Assembly (NCBI GenBank): GCA_036426205.1
Contig: CM071568.1
Span: forward strand, 115,531,504 to 115,595,503
From: Ascaphus truei
Lineage: Eukaryota > Chordata > Amphibia > Anura > Ascaphidae
Direction: 5' to 3'
DNA length: 64,000 nucleotides
The notes below the pieces were generated by a model. That model saw only the letters and a program-made list of their open reading frames with translations. It made no database searches and was not told the origin of the DNA. A program made the translations under genes and the position numbers. Positions 22,882-33,887 of the stretch are shown piece by piece; within the stretch, counting starts at the first letter, position 1; each line of letters opens with the position of its first letter.

Positions 22882-23108
22882 CAGCCTCAGGGACCCCCTG
22901 CTTCCCAAGTTACAGGCCCCAGTATGGGGCATTGGGTGCCAGTGTCGCCGCCATCTTTATTGTGTCCATGTCGCATAACGTGTGAGACGTAAACAATGGG
23001 ATACCAGCACCCGATGCCCCATACCGGGGCCTGTAACTCAGGAAGCTGGGGGTCCCTGAGGCTGAAATCAATTCGGTTCAGCTCAGGAGACCCCTGCTCC
23101 CGAACACT
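22882..23108. repeat. ~265-bp palindrome module, copy 2
   Basis: The arms share CAGGGACCCCCTGCTTCC and CCCC(A/C)GTATGGGGCATTGGGTGCC-like sequence. The outer ACTAGT ends are lost, and the two arms have drifted more than in the other copies. Confidence 0.7.
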
Positions 23109-23198
23109 ATTATTAAAAATACATTAAAGCTGCTTCATTACCATAGCGGATAGCCGCTACGGTAATGAATTATTGTTTATTCATACTAGTGTTTTGTC

Positions 23199-23443
23199 AC
23201 TAGTGTAGATTTGCAGGGGGTCTCCAGAGCAGAACCGCATTGGTTTCAGGTCCGGGGACCCCCTGCTTCCCGAGATTCAGGTCCTGTTATGGGGTGACGG
23301 TGTCCCTCTGCTTTGTTTACATACCACGGTCATGTGATCGGGACACCGGCACCCCATAATGGGGCCTGTATCTCGGGAAGCAGGGGGTCCCCGGACCTGA
23401 AACCAACGCGGTTCATCTCTGGAGACCCCCTGCACATCTAGAC
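23199..23443. repeat. ~265-bp palindrome module, copy 3
   Basis: It starts ACTAGTGTAGATTTGCAGGG and ends with the inverse CCCCTGCACATCTAGA. The arms pair through GGTCCGGGGACCCCCTGCTT and GGGGTG(A/C)CGGTGTCC. It lies about 90 bp from copy 2, so two long hairpins stand side by side. Confidence 0.8.
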
Positions 23444-23759
23444 AGGGAATAAAAATGTTATAATTTTTTTCCTGCCGAGATTTGCGCAGAGAGAGGCGAA
23501 TCTCGGCTCAGATCTCAGATCTCAGATCTCGGCAGGGGAGCCCTTCTCGGCAGGCAGACCGTATCGTCACCGGCTACTCGCCATGTTTGAAAATGTTGCT
23601 CTCGCAGGGATTTGGGCTTTCCTGCATACTGTGGGGGCAACACGCAAAAAATATGGCCATTTCAAACCCCTGCCAAGAGTGCCTTTTCGCCCTTTACTGC
23701 ATGAGGGCCTTGGTCTGAAAGCGTACCTTCTGTACCTTTCTGTGCCTTTTTTCCACTGT

Positions 23760-24395
23760 TAAAGCCTGTCCTGCTGTCCTGGGCTCTCAGCAGCGCCGCC
23801 AATTGTAGCACTGTTCCCCACCCCCCCAGGAGATCTTACTTCTGCTACCTGTGTTGTGGTGCTTGCATACCTGCAGGAGGGTCCTGGAGATGCTGAGTGG
23901 TCCGCGATGTCATGGGGAACAGGACAGGCTGTTGTTGGCATCTCTTAGTTCGCTCTTGGTGTCAGCGCCTCGGCTCCAGAATAGCCAGAGACGGTCTCCC
24001 ACTGGTGCACATTACACTCCTACCCCTATCTGGTAGCCTGAGAACTCAGGCAGGAATATATATATCACACACACAGTACTTTATTGCAGTCACTGGCAGA
24101 TGGTACAAATACACAGTGATGCAGATGCTGATCAAAGGTTCCTAGGCTTCAGGATGGTGCATGACCTCAGATAGTAGAGAGGCCTAAATGTCAGGTTTCA
24201 AGCCTTTGCGGGAGCAGATGTTCCCCAACCCCCTAAGGGTTGGAGTGGGCACGCTCATCCCCGATGGGAGAGACCCAGAACCCAGAGCCCTTCCTCCAGT
24301 CTCAAGCTCCAGACTGGACTGCCTAACTAACTTTTGGCACTTACCCCTGATATAAAGAAGGTGAGGGCATAGTGTCTGTATCACAATTGGCTACA
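23760..24395 (-). mobile_element. LTR D remnant with primer-binding-like site
   Basis: Read on the minus strand, an LTR of 592 bp runs from TGTAGCCAATTG (24395) to GTGCTACA (23804). It is followed by TTGGCGGCGCTGCTGAGAG and about 25 more bases before similarity ends. Termini and primer-site position match elements A and B, so D belongs to the same broad group. The interior and second LTR are absent. Confidence 0.65.
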
Positions 24396-25446
24396 CACAT
24401 ACCATGTCACCTTCTCTCCTGTCAATCAGAGGATAGCAGAAGGGGGGTCATCCATCGCTACTCATCACACTGAGGCAACACTTGACTATTAATTCTAATT
24501 ACTTGCTGTGCTTTAATTAAACGAGATCTACTTTGAAAAACGTCTTTGTGTCAGACTACTTCCTTCATTGGTATCCCCTCATGATAAAAAAATTAAGACA
24601 GGTTCCAGAAACACCTGAGTCATCGGAGATGTGAGGAACAGAAACATTTTAGGGGGGGCTGGACCCCTAAATAAAATGACTGGGATAGCGGATTGTTCCA
24701 CAGCAGAAGAAGCTAGGCTCTAGTGGTAACCATCGGAGGCCTAAAACCCCCAAGTGAGTATACGTTAAAGAGTTCTAGGCTGTGGGCAGCAGTAGGTTAA
24801 AAGGGGATGTAGGATCTACCGTAAGTGTGATAAGTCCCATGGGGTATTAGCATTCAAGGGAATTGATTACTCCTTTGTATCAAAGACAATATGGAACAGT
24901 TTGTAACGTGTTTAAAAGTATGGTAAGTATGGTGCCTGTCAATTCACGTGGAGTGCACATCCCTGATGATTTATGTGTTTTTATGTTTGCAACAATGTAA
25001 GGAATGTAATGAGAAAGAGAAGATCAGGTAGAGAAATTAAGTTCACATACAGTAGATGAGGCAGGCTTTGAGATGCAGAAATTACAACAAAGGTCACACA
25101 TTAACATAAGATCAATTGTCGATGGGAAAATATATAATTTAGTAAAAATGTAGCAGGTAACAATATCATACTGCTGTACCATTTGTGCAATAAAAATGAG
25201 AACTAAATTACTGAATTTCAAGTTTATAATTAAATGAATTGTATTTACAGGGTACTTTTGTTGTTTATCATTTGTTTTACTTGTAAACTTGCAATTTTGC
25301 TTAATTTCTGAAGAAGCTGATTTTCAGTGTGGTCTAATTATTAGATTGAATGAAGCTTTAAGTAAAGTTCAGCTATATTCCCCACCCTTAATCCCCTTTT
25401 GCATTCCGTATTTGCTGCAGAGGAAGATGATCATTTACTGTACTTA
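24396..25446. other. stretch without recognisable gene
   Basis: No open frame or repeat end is recognised. AGCTTTAATTAA-type AT-rich sequence and scattered stops dominate. Confidence 0.45.
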
Positions 25447-26054
25447 GGGCCTATTCTAGTAGCCTCGATAACCCACTTATCGAGGCCTTTTCAGCCAAAA
25501 TACCTTCTGCTATTCAGAAAGCCTTGATAAGTGGTCGATGATTAAGGCATGAATCGCTATTTTTGCTGCCGTGCAAAACACATCGCCGTGTAAGCCGAGA
25601 TAAGCCACTTATCATTAGGTTTTAAAACTCGTGCAATTCTAGTAGCCTCGATTAGCTTATTCTATACCATGTGATATGTTCCATTCTAAAAAAGGATGTA
25701 ACATCATCCCTTAAAGTGATGTCACATCCTTTTTAACTAATGGAACATAATCACATCGTACAGGAACCCATGGGATTGTCTTCAATCCCATTGGCTGTAA
25801 TAAACTGTGATATACCCATGTGGTTTTAAGGATGTGACGTACCTACCTTGGAGTTGTCACATCCTTTAAAAAAAAAGAAAAAGATGCCTGACACATGATA
25901 GTGTCCAATTTGATTGTACCAGCTGACCCTAAAGAGAATATCTCGACGTGGCAACATCCGTTTTGGATTTTCCATGAGGTTTTGGATTGAAAGATAGAAG
26001 ATTAAAGAAAATAATGACAGATGAAGATAAGAGAAAGAAAGAAAATTTTTGTAC

Positions 26055-26158
26055 CTGATGCTGTTCTTCAAGGAGGATGGAGTCGGATTGCAGTGGATGA
26101 CGTCGCAGGGCGAGAGCTTCCTGATATGCCGGAATCCGGAGGGTGAAGACTTCTAAAG
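26055..26158 (+). other. first exon-like block of H5
   Basis: It ends TGAAGACTTCTAAAG followed by GTAAGATAAATATTG, the same donor context as in H1 and H6. An internal GATGACGTCGC resembles a CRE. One frame reads MLFFKEDGVGLQW, similar to H1. The copies drift in frame, so coding is uncertain. Confidence 0.45.
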
Positions 26159-26274
26159 GTAAGATAAATATTGAATGTATGCAATTGTTTGTTTTTTTCA
26201 GGATTTTTTATTGTATTTATTTTTATGTTTTTCATTGCCCATTGACTGCTAATGTATTAATCTGTGCAACTTTA

Positions 26275-26566
26275 GGCTATGGCCCCGGTCCTCCCGACTG
26301 CACACACGCCTGGCAGCATGGCGGCACGTGCAGCGACTACAGCTGCGATCAGCGATCTGATAGCACACGGGGGGCGCAGCCATGACAGAGCATATCTGCC
26401 CTGCCATTGGCTGCACAAAATTCTTGTCTTCCCTCCCAACGTACGCATCACAGCGCTTTGCGCGCCCACACACACAGCCACTGTGGTCTGCCCCATAGAG
26501 GGCTGTACTATGGTGTGCGGTGCACACGCTGTAGCGCGTGCTGCCGTGACTATTGGGGACTCAGCC
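26275..26566. mobile_element. 292-bp GC-rich MITE nested in H5, TTA duplication
   Basis: The ends read GGCTATGGCCCC and, inverted, GGCTGAGTCCCC. TTA flanks it at 26272-26274 and 26567-26569. In H1 the corresponding site (about 7480) is uninterrupted, which confirms the insertion. The interior is CpG-rich with mirrored GCGCG segments. Confidence 0.75.
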
Positions 26567-27111
26567 TTAAGGAACAGATAAATACAGTGACAGCCAATGC
26601 ATTTTTTGGCAAATGCTTATTTTGTATTGATTTGTTATTTTTTCTATTTCTGTTTATTGTTTTGATTACATTTTTGGAATTTGGATGGCTTGTTTTTAGT
26701 ACATTTTAGGGTTGTTAGTGGTTTAAATTAATTAATTGTTTTGTTGGCTAGTGGTTTTATTTATTTAATTGATTTTTTGGCTAGTGCTTTTATTGATTGA
26801 ATTGGTTGCATAGGTGTTTATTTAATTGTATTATGTTTTGGAATAACATAATTTTAATTATTTTGCTGTTTTGGTGATACATTTTATTCATGTGTACTAT
26901 TAGGCTTTTTAGTTATTTTATTGTTGGGGTGTTTAGGTGCTTGTGTATTTGTTTTATTATTGTGTATTTTTGACCTTGATGATTTGTATTAGGTTGACCA
27001 TTGAGTGCTATAGAGGTTATCATCCCAATATTATATGGGTATGATGTACCACGGTATCAATCAATGGATAATGGGTGGTTAAGCCTCCCGTGTGGGTAGC
27101 GGGGGAGGATG

Positions 27112-27168
27112 GGTTAACCCCTTAATTACTATAGCGGTTATTAACCGCTAAAGTGATTAAGGGGTTAG
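27112..27168. repeat. short hairpin cassette in H5
   Basis: The arms GGTTAACCCCTTAATTACTA and TAGTGATTAAGGGGTTA-like sequence enclose TAGCGGTTATTAACCGCTA, itself a perfect smaller palindrome. Confidence 0.75.
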
Positions 27169-27213
27169 GGGCCATTAGATTGTATTTTTCATGTATTCTT
27201 GCTGGCATCGGAG

Positions 27214-27262
27214 GACATGGACCTGGAGTATGCTGACGAGGATGCCCTTCATCATGGCAGGG
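27214..27262 (+). other. 49-bp exon-like block, copy 3
   Basis: It follows GCATCGGAG and ends at a GTAAA donor. The frame reads MDLEYADEDALHHGRG. Confidence 0.5.
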
Positions 27263-27444
27263 GTAAATAGACATTTTGTTTTACTTTATTTATGCTGGCT
27301 GGCTAATGTTTGATTTTGAATGGGAAAATGAGCTATTATCCATATCTGGATAATTTCAATCTTGCCCATTACTGTACTGTAAATAAACAGGCTATTGAGG
27401 TTGAACCCTTAAGGTAATTAAGCTATTTCACTATAAATTGTAAT

Positions 27445-27710
27445 ACTAGTATACGTGAGCAGGGGTTCCAGAGCAGAACCGAATTGATTTCAGGTCCGGG
27501 GACCCCCTGCTTCCTGAGATACAGGCCCCCGTTATGGGGTGCCGTTATCTCCTATGCATTTAAATCCCACAGTGACGTGATGCGAGATATTTAAATGCAT
27601 AGGAGATACCGGCACCCCATAACAGGGCCTGTATCTCGGGAAGCAGAGGGTCCCCGGACATGAAATCAAGGCGGTTCAGCTTCAGAGACCCCCTGCTCAT
27701 ATTCACTAGT
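27445..27710. repeat. ~265-bp palindrome module, copy 4
   Basis: It runs from ACTAGTATACGTGAGCAGGG to the inverse CCCCTGCTCATATTCACTAG. The arms meet around ATGCATTTAAATCCC and ATTTAAATGCATAGG, making one long hairpin. Confidence 0.85.
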
Positions 27711-27996
27711 ATTAACATTTGTGTTAAAAGTCTGTGATTGTTGGCTAGATATGCGCAGGGAGAGGCGTCTCTGTCTGTGCAGCTCTCTATGCAGCTGGGC
27801 CAGATTGCTGCAGATCGCCGGTTGAGCCCTTTAGAGAGAAGCTAACATCACGTCGCTGGCTCCTCACCAGTTTTGGGCATTTTGCTGTCGCAGGTATTCG
27901 AGGCTTTCTGAATACCCTGATAGCAATGCTAAAAAAACTGGCGGCGTAACCGGCCCAGCGATTTTTATTATGAAGGCTTCTAGTGTAGGCCCCTTA

Positions 27997-29344
27997 GTCT
28001 CTGAGATGCACTGCAGGCCATTTTTGTCCGCCTGAAAGTTACTAAGTCAAGAAATATTTAAGTTTGTTGCAAATAAAGATTGATTAATGGGATTAATATG
28101 TGGTGATTTTTGCACTCATTTTATGTATCTCTATTTCAGGAATGCTTTGCAAGCAAAGCGAAAAATTATTTATTTACATTTATAAATGACCGTAAGCATA
28201 TTTGTTAATGTTTCTGAGATCTTGGACATTCTAAAATGTGAAAAAAGTATGAAACCCTGTGGTATCACATTATCAACCTCATTAATACAACAAATTGTTT
28301 GCAAACAATGTTAACAACTAGGTTTGATGTTATGGTTAAAAGAATGTGTATTCAGATATCTCTAGTTTTGTGTTCTTTTTTTATGGTATGTTTATTTATT
28401 TTGTATTATGTTAACTCTGTTTTTTTCCTATGGAATGTACAGGAAATCGGATAAATTTGGTTTAATTTCCTGGTTCTATCCTGACTTAAATAATGTGCTA
28501 ACCGTATATGAATTGATATGTCAAATGGGAAATTAGTCTATGTGAAGGAAATTTTGTATTGTATTTTGTGATTTACAATCTTTTTCAGGTTACTCTGAAA
28601 CAATAATTTGTTTTGGAGTAGAAACACCATTTCAAAATTCAAATGTATTATTGATAAATCTTAAGCATTATAAAGAGTTAAAATGGAAAGGAAATTGTGT
28701 CTATGCTTCAAGAAATCAATTCAGGAATAAGTTAAGTGTTTTGTGCCTTGTCCTCTGTGATGTTCTGTTCTGTGTTTTATGTATAGGAAGGTCAGAGATG
28801 TGTGATAAATTATGTTAATCAATTGGGTAGTAAGAAAGAGTAAACAAGTATTTGCTCTACCCTTATCACACCCTGTTCATATTAGAGAGCTAATAAAGAT
28901 TGTGGAGGAAATGTGTTTGGGGAGGATATGAGGATATGTGTTTTTTTCATGCACTGGCAATTATTTAAGCAGCAGAGAGAAGGATTGTATTGTTTGTGAT
29001 AAAGGTGTTGGTACCCCAAAACGTTATCCTTTGGCTCTCCCCCAGGGGTATGTTGCGACTATCTGTATATAAATTCTTGTTTATTTCTTTCATATGAATT
29101 TTATTCTGCCTTTTATTTGTATTGTAATTTTTCTTATACTGTATATGGATTTCTTTGCAATTGCATTTTCTGTGTGCAGTTTTTTTTTTTTTTTTAAAGT
29201 TTTTTAATCAGGTGGTCAAGGGTTTTTGACCTTTGACACTTACGCCTATTTTATTCTTACTATTGGTATTAATGATGTATAATTATTATTTTTTGGGGGA
29301 TGTTTCTATTTCCATCATTCTTTCCTGTAGTTTCAATTATGATA
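27997..29344. other. stretch without recognisable gene
   Basis: AT-rich sequence with no recognisable coding. A TGGTACCCCAAAACGTTA segment near 29010 loosely recalls the AAACGCGTT repeat group. A T-run lies at about 29180-29195. Confidence 0.45.
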
Positions 29345-30728
29345 TATAGCCTGGGTCCCTCTGGTCCCCTGTTTGTCCCCTTACCTTTCCATAGGAGTAT
29401 ATCAGCAAGGGAACTGCAAGTTCCAACAGCCTCAGGGGCTGCAGTCCACATGTTTCCAGGCAAAAAATAGGGCTGAGAGATTCTGACAGTTAAGGCAGTG
29501 AGAGAGGCAGTAAGTCAGGAGTCAGTTAGTGAGGAGTCAGTTATTGAGTTGGAGCCAGGGCAGACAAGGGGAAGGCAGGGTCTGAGTGTCAGAGGCACTC
29601 AGACTAGGCTAGAAACTCCCCTTAGGTCCCACATAGGTCCCAATCACATGAAGCGGGTGACTGCTGCAGGGAAGGCCCATTAGATAGGGACGCTAACACA
29701 TTTTACTATAGTGTCAGGGACACAAGGAAGACGCCGTGTGGTGATCGTGGGCTGTGGGCTGTGGCTGGGACCAGACAACCGCGGTTTTAACAAAGACTCT
29801 TAAAGGTGAGACCCTCCTACCGGAGTCCACCCAACACAGAGGCGGACACCATCGCTGAGGTCCACATCGCTGGATCAGACGGATCCTCATTTCTGTCGGC
29901 CGCACCGTGTAAGGCCTCGGACATGCTTATCACTGGCGTGCTGATGCGCGCTGAGGCTCAGTGAAAGCGGGTGCTTTCCCTGGCCTTGCGGTTGCTTGTC
30001 CTGCTCGCCGTAAGGGGGCGGGCCGGGGGCGGGCACGTCACTGGCCGGGGGCGGGCCAGTGACGTCACGGAGCTGGTTCGCCCTCATTGGGCGAACCGCT
30101 CACGTGACCGGCCTGTCGCGCCGGCAAGCGGGGGAATTTTAAATTCCCCTAAGACCTGCGCTTCCGCAAGCGCGCGGAAGCGCAGGTGAGCCCCTACTAA
30201 AGCCGCTCTAATTGCGGCTGTGGGGGCTCAGTGCTGAGCGGGAGCGCACGTCAGCGTGCTTCCGCCAGCAAGCAGGCAACATGGCCGAGGCCTAAGGTAC
30301 CTAAACAAGTGCACCAACAGTTCACGGGAGAGTGCTACTCCTTACACTTTTGGGTGGACTGGACACTGGGTAAGGGACAGCAGGATATTGGTGCCTAGCA
30401 CCCAAAGTACATTTGGGACACTCACTAGTGGTACTGGGTGAGGTGCTCATTATACTGTGATGTGGTGTTATGTTATGTTGCATAGTTGTTGTTATAAGTT
30501 ACTGTTCAGTAAAGACTGTTACATATACCCTTGTGTGCAATTACTGACTGTATTGTCTTGGGAAGTGCTATCCCACTGTGTGAGGATCCTTCCCAGGTGG
30601 AAGCGCTATTAGTATATTCATTACACATACCCCAGGCTCCCAGTGGCAGAGGATCAGACCCCCTGTTTGCCAAGCAGGTAATAGCATCACACGTGGTCAT
30701 CCTAGACAAGGGGGTAAATGGGGCTACA
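29345..30728 (+). mobile_element. LTR C, probably solo, with nested MITE
   Basis: A candidate LTR runs from TATAGCCTGGGTCCC (a decayed TGTAGCC start) to GGGGCTACA, with GATA at 29341-29344 and 30729-30732 as a 4-bp duplication. An AGTAAAGACTG near 30510 may be its poly-A signal. Without the MITE at 29913-30292 it is about 1.0 kb. A fragment of the same family, inverted, lies at 44250-44870, which supports the left and right portions belonging together. The start is inferred, not certain. Confidence 0.6.
29913..30292. mobile_element. 380-bp hairpin-rich MITE with TAA duplication
   Basis: The ends read GGCCTCGGACATG and, inverted, GGCCTCGGCCATG. TAA flanks it at 29910-29912 and 30293-30295. 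The interior is GC-rich and holds successive near-perfect hairpins: GGGGGCGGGC...TGACGTCAC around 30010-30070, GGTTCGCCC..GGGCGAACC (30073-30098), GGGGGAATTTTAAATTCCCC (30130-30149) and CCTGCGCTTCCGC..GCGGAAGCGCAGG (30153-30187). There is no coding. The TNA-type duplication suggests a Harbinger-related MITE. Confidence 0.8.
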
Positions 30729-30732
30729 GATA

Positions 30733-31434
30733 CATATAACACAAGATGTAAAAACAAAATGCATGCAGTTATTGTAGTGTTGAAATTTATTTGTTGTGGC
30801 CCTATAGTTTAGTTTGTTATGTGAAAGCTTTGGTATTTTTCATAGGAAACATTAGGGATAAATGTACAGTATCCTTTGGTTCCGGTTTCAATTCCAAGCA
30901 ATGCTAAAATTGTAAAAGGGAAATTTCGGAAACTCTGATGATAGATTCCCAGGTCTACCCTATTAAATGTGTCCATGTGTTAAAAATGTAACCGAGACTC
31001 TGTGCTTACGGGTATTTGGGTATTTTGTGTATAGCATCAAAAATAAATAGATTAGAATGGTTTTCTGTCTTATCTAGGAAGACATCTTGTCTAGCAACAT
31101 GGAAGGTTATGTTCTCATTGAACAAGTCAGAAAATGTGAGATCCAATTCAGGTCCAATATATTTTAGACCCTTGTCGGAAGGTGTCTGTCACAGGTTTCC
31201 TCCAAATAATGAATCTTTTTTGTATCAAAGGTAGGAATGTCATCCATCACTACAATACGCAATCATGATTGATATCTATTTGCTGTTAGACATTTGAAAT
31301 GATGAGATATGTAATTGGAATTTGGGTGGGAAGAACATAGTTAATATCTGAGTCTTCCCATATAGCCATGTGCATCATAATCAAGAGTATCACTATTTTA
31401 TTAGTACACTGGTATGGTAAATATAGAAAATATA
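30733..31434. other. stretch without recognisable gene
   Basis: AT-rich sequence between two LTR elements. I see no open frame with family features and no repeat ends. Confidence 0.45.
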
Positions 31435-32125
31435 TGTAGCCATGGCTGTCCAGACTATACTTTCTGCCTCCTATCACGTATGTCCCATTAGTTATAGGCA
31501 GTGGCAGGCTGTCCTGTGGTGTTTACCCCTCCTCATGATGCCTCTCTGAGTGACAGGGTGACAGGGGTGGAGGTGAACTGGAGTCTGTGTACAGCCAATC
31601 GTGGTGCAGACCCTATGTCCTCCCCTCTGTGCCTTAGGGAGGAAGTGTCCAAATTACAGTTAGTTCAAGTTCCTCCCGGCAGGGAGTGAGACATGCCTTC
31701 AGCCCCTCCTGGGCTGAGTGGAGCCCAAGATTTGTGCAGAGCACAAGGCCTCAATATTGTAAGAAGGCCAGCACCATCCAGAGGTCTGGAACCCATTCTA
31801 AAATATGATCCATACACTTTAATACCAACTGCAGTGGTTGCTTCAATAAAGAATCCTTTTTATATACCGCTGCCTAAGTAACAGTCTATTGGGTAGGGGT
31901 TTGAGAGAGAAGTCTGTCATGGTGGGGACTGTCTCCAGAAATCCTAGAGCCTGCTATGACTGGAGGCACTGATACCACAAAATAACCTGCAGGATAAACC
32001 TGTCCTTTTTCCCTTGCCATCACGGATGCTCATCTCTCCTGGACCCTCCCAGGTAACAAGCACGACAAAACCTGTAGCTTAGGCAAGATCTCTCAGAAGG
32101 GGGGGAAGGGGGAAGCAGCGCTACA
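31435..32125 (+). repeat. 5' LTR of element B
   Basis: It starts TGTAGCC and ends GCGCTACA. It shares TATAGGCAGTGGCAGGCTGT, GAGGAAGTGTCCAAATTACA and the last ~270 bp with the 3' LTR. The middle (about 31667-31865), including an AATAAAG near 31847, is absent from the 3' copy. Confidence 0.85.
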
Positions 32126-32145
32126 ATTGGAGATGCTGCTGAGAT
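32126..32145 (+). promoter_or_regulatory. primer-binding-like site of element B
   Basis: TTGGAGATGCTGCTGAGAT directly follows the LTR. It differs from the element A site at one base. Confidence 0.6.
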
Positions 32146-32762
32146 GCAGAACAGTGCAGGATTTAAGGATATTGCAGCACAGAAGAGGCTGGGGCTGGGC
32201 TACTGTGGCTTCACCAGGGACCATGCGCGTCAAGGAAGGGGGGATCCTCTCCAGCCAATAGATCGGGCCTCCATGCCAGCCGGTGTGGCCCCTGCAGTTT
32301 TTCCTATTGCTGTACCCACGCCTGTCTATGACTGAGCCCGCATGCTTCTTGGTGCACCCCCTGCAGAGTTCTACCCTGCTGATCTTGTAGGCCCATGTGC
32401 CCTAACCCTGATGCCGTTTGGAGGTCTACGTGGTCCTTTGCCAGTAGCACCTATTCCAGCCTACGACCAGGCTCTACTGCCATTAGATGTGGCCTGCGCC
32501 AAACTATACACTGCGGAACCATCCGTGGGCCCGTGTGCCATGCTACCTGCAACCCATAGCCCCAGTGTTCCGGTGCCCGAGACGGTCCCCACGTCCCAGT
32601 TCCTGATGTTCCAGGACCGGAACCGGTGTCGGCGGACAAGGAGGGTGAGTTGACTGACCCGGGGGTGTTTGGTGCGCTTCCCCTGGTGATGCAAGAGCAG
32701 GCAAGCTCTGTACCAATGGCTGCCAGGGAATGTGGGGTGCCTGACATCGCGGCCTGGAGGAG

Positions 32763-33164
32763 GTGTCCATACCCTCCTCAGAAGAAGCATGCTGCCAGAC
32801 ACCTGTAAAGAAATCTTCACCTACCTGCGTCTTGCGGCAGAGTCCCGATCCAGAGTCGTCCATCCAGAAAGCTGTGGTGCAGCCAGAGTCCCAGCGGAGC
32901 CTAATGCCCGAGGATGCCACTGGAGCAGTGAAGAAGCCGCCTGCGTTGAATCTTGTGGAGCTGGAAGATGTCCCCTACCTTTGCATGGGTGAGGCTCCCG
33001 TCTCTTACTTCCACCAGGAGTCTGCTGTGGCCTACCTGGATGAGGAACCAGGCGGAGTCCTGTTCGTTGTGCTGCAGGGTGATGCACTTCTGGTGCTGCC
33101 GGGCATGACGTCATCTGCGCTGCTGGACGGTGCTCAGAGTTCTCACAAGACTGGCCTGCCATGA
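32763..33164 (+). pseudogene. element B upstream open frame
   Basis: A 133-residue frame, acidic with serine and glutamate clusters and a stretch NLVELEDVPYLCMGE. It lies at the place corresponding to the 5' frame of element A, but residue similarity is weak by eye. The product is unknown. The ATG-proximal part may not be the original start. Overlapping minus-strand frames are by-products of high GC. Confidence 0.35.
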
Positions 33165-33887
33165 TGACGTCAGCAAGATGGAGGCTGCGCAAGCTGAGGA
33201 ACTTCCGCTGAGACCTTCAGGGATGAGTGATGGACCGTTCACTACTGCCCCTGTCCCTAACAAGACCACGCACAGAGGAAGGGGTCGTCGGACCCCCAAT
33301 ACCACCACACTACCCCTTCCTAAGGGCCATGGTAAAATTGCACCAAAAGTGTCATGGAACAGAAATACCCATTTCTGCCTTCTGTGTTTCACCCCCCCCC
33401 CTTTCCTTGGCAGTTCTGCCAGCTAGCTGTATTTGGATGTTACTTTCCTTGCAGTTTCACTCTCAGTGCAGATGGAATGGATACATTATGTTGCCTTTTT
33501 TCCTTCCAGTCTGTCACACCCCTGGTTGCCCTGGCAACATCTCCAGTCCTCCAAGTTAATGGGCTTTCCCATTCCCCCCCCCTGCTGACAATAAGTTTGG
33601 CCTGACCCCTATCCCTGTGCTACAAGCAGTACCCGCTGTCTTTTTCTTCCTGGCATTGGCAGAGTGAGTATATTTATGTTACACCCCTATGGCAAGGCCA
33701 ATTCTTTTCACCTGCCCTTAACTACAAAGCATCCACAGAGACACACCTTTCCTACACAAACATCTTATCCACAAGGGCCTGTTTTTATTGCTGCTTTCCT
33801 AAATAAAGTGAAGAAAATATACAGGACTTGTTGTGCTTTGGAAAGAGGGCTGAGTTGAAGCTAGCTGTGTCCATTCATATGCTAGAC

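Larger units (their letters stand above)
22070..23720 (+). mobile_element. Harbinger-like composite H4
   Basis: It contains a CCAAT/CRE/TATA promoter-like stretch, an exon-like block ending at a donor (22679), the ~265-bp palindrome module twice (22882-23108 and 23199-23443), and a right-end segment (TGCTCTCGCAGGGATTTGGG) like that of H5. The right terminus read outward is GGCCCTCATGCAGTAAAGG, close to H7's GGGCTTCATGCAGTAAGCG. The left terminus is not identified. The 49-bp block is missing here. Confidence 0.55.
25447..27993 (+). mobile_element. complete Harbinger-like composite H5 with TTA duplication
   Basis: The ends are GGGCCTATTCTAG and, read from the other side, GGGGCCTACACTAG. TTA flanks both (25444-25446 and 27994-27996), matching the 3-bp duplications of PIF/Harbinger transposons. 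In order it holds a promoter-like region (about 25660-26050), the first exon-like block ending at 26158, an AT-rich intron-like stretch, the 49-bp block (27214-27262), the palindrome module (27445-27710) and a GC-richer right end. It has no transposase, so it would depend on enzymes supplied elsewhere. A younger MITE (26275-26566) is nested in it. Confidence 0.75.

Noticed and set aside
29940..30260. CpG island and gene promoter
   Set aside because: The GC-rich stretch is bounded exactly by inverted repeats and TAA duplications, so it is a MITE interior.
32451..33392. Long minus-strand frames opposite element B
   Set aside because: They lie antisense to the element's own coding stretch and have no family features.
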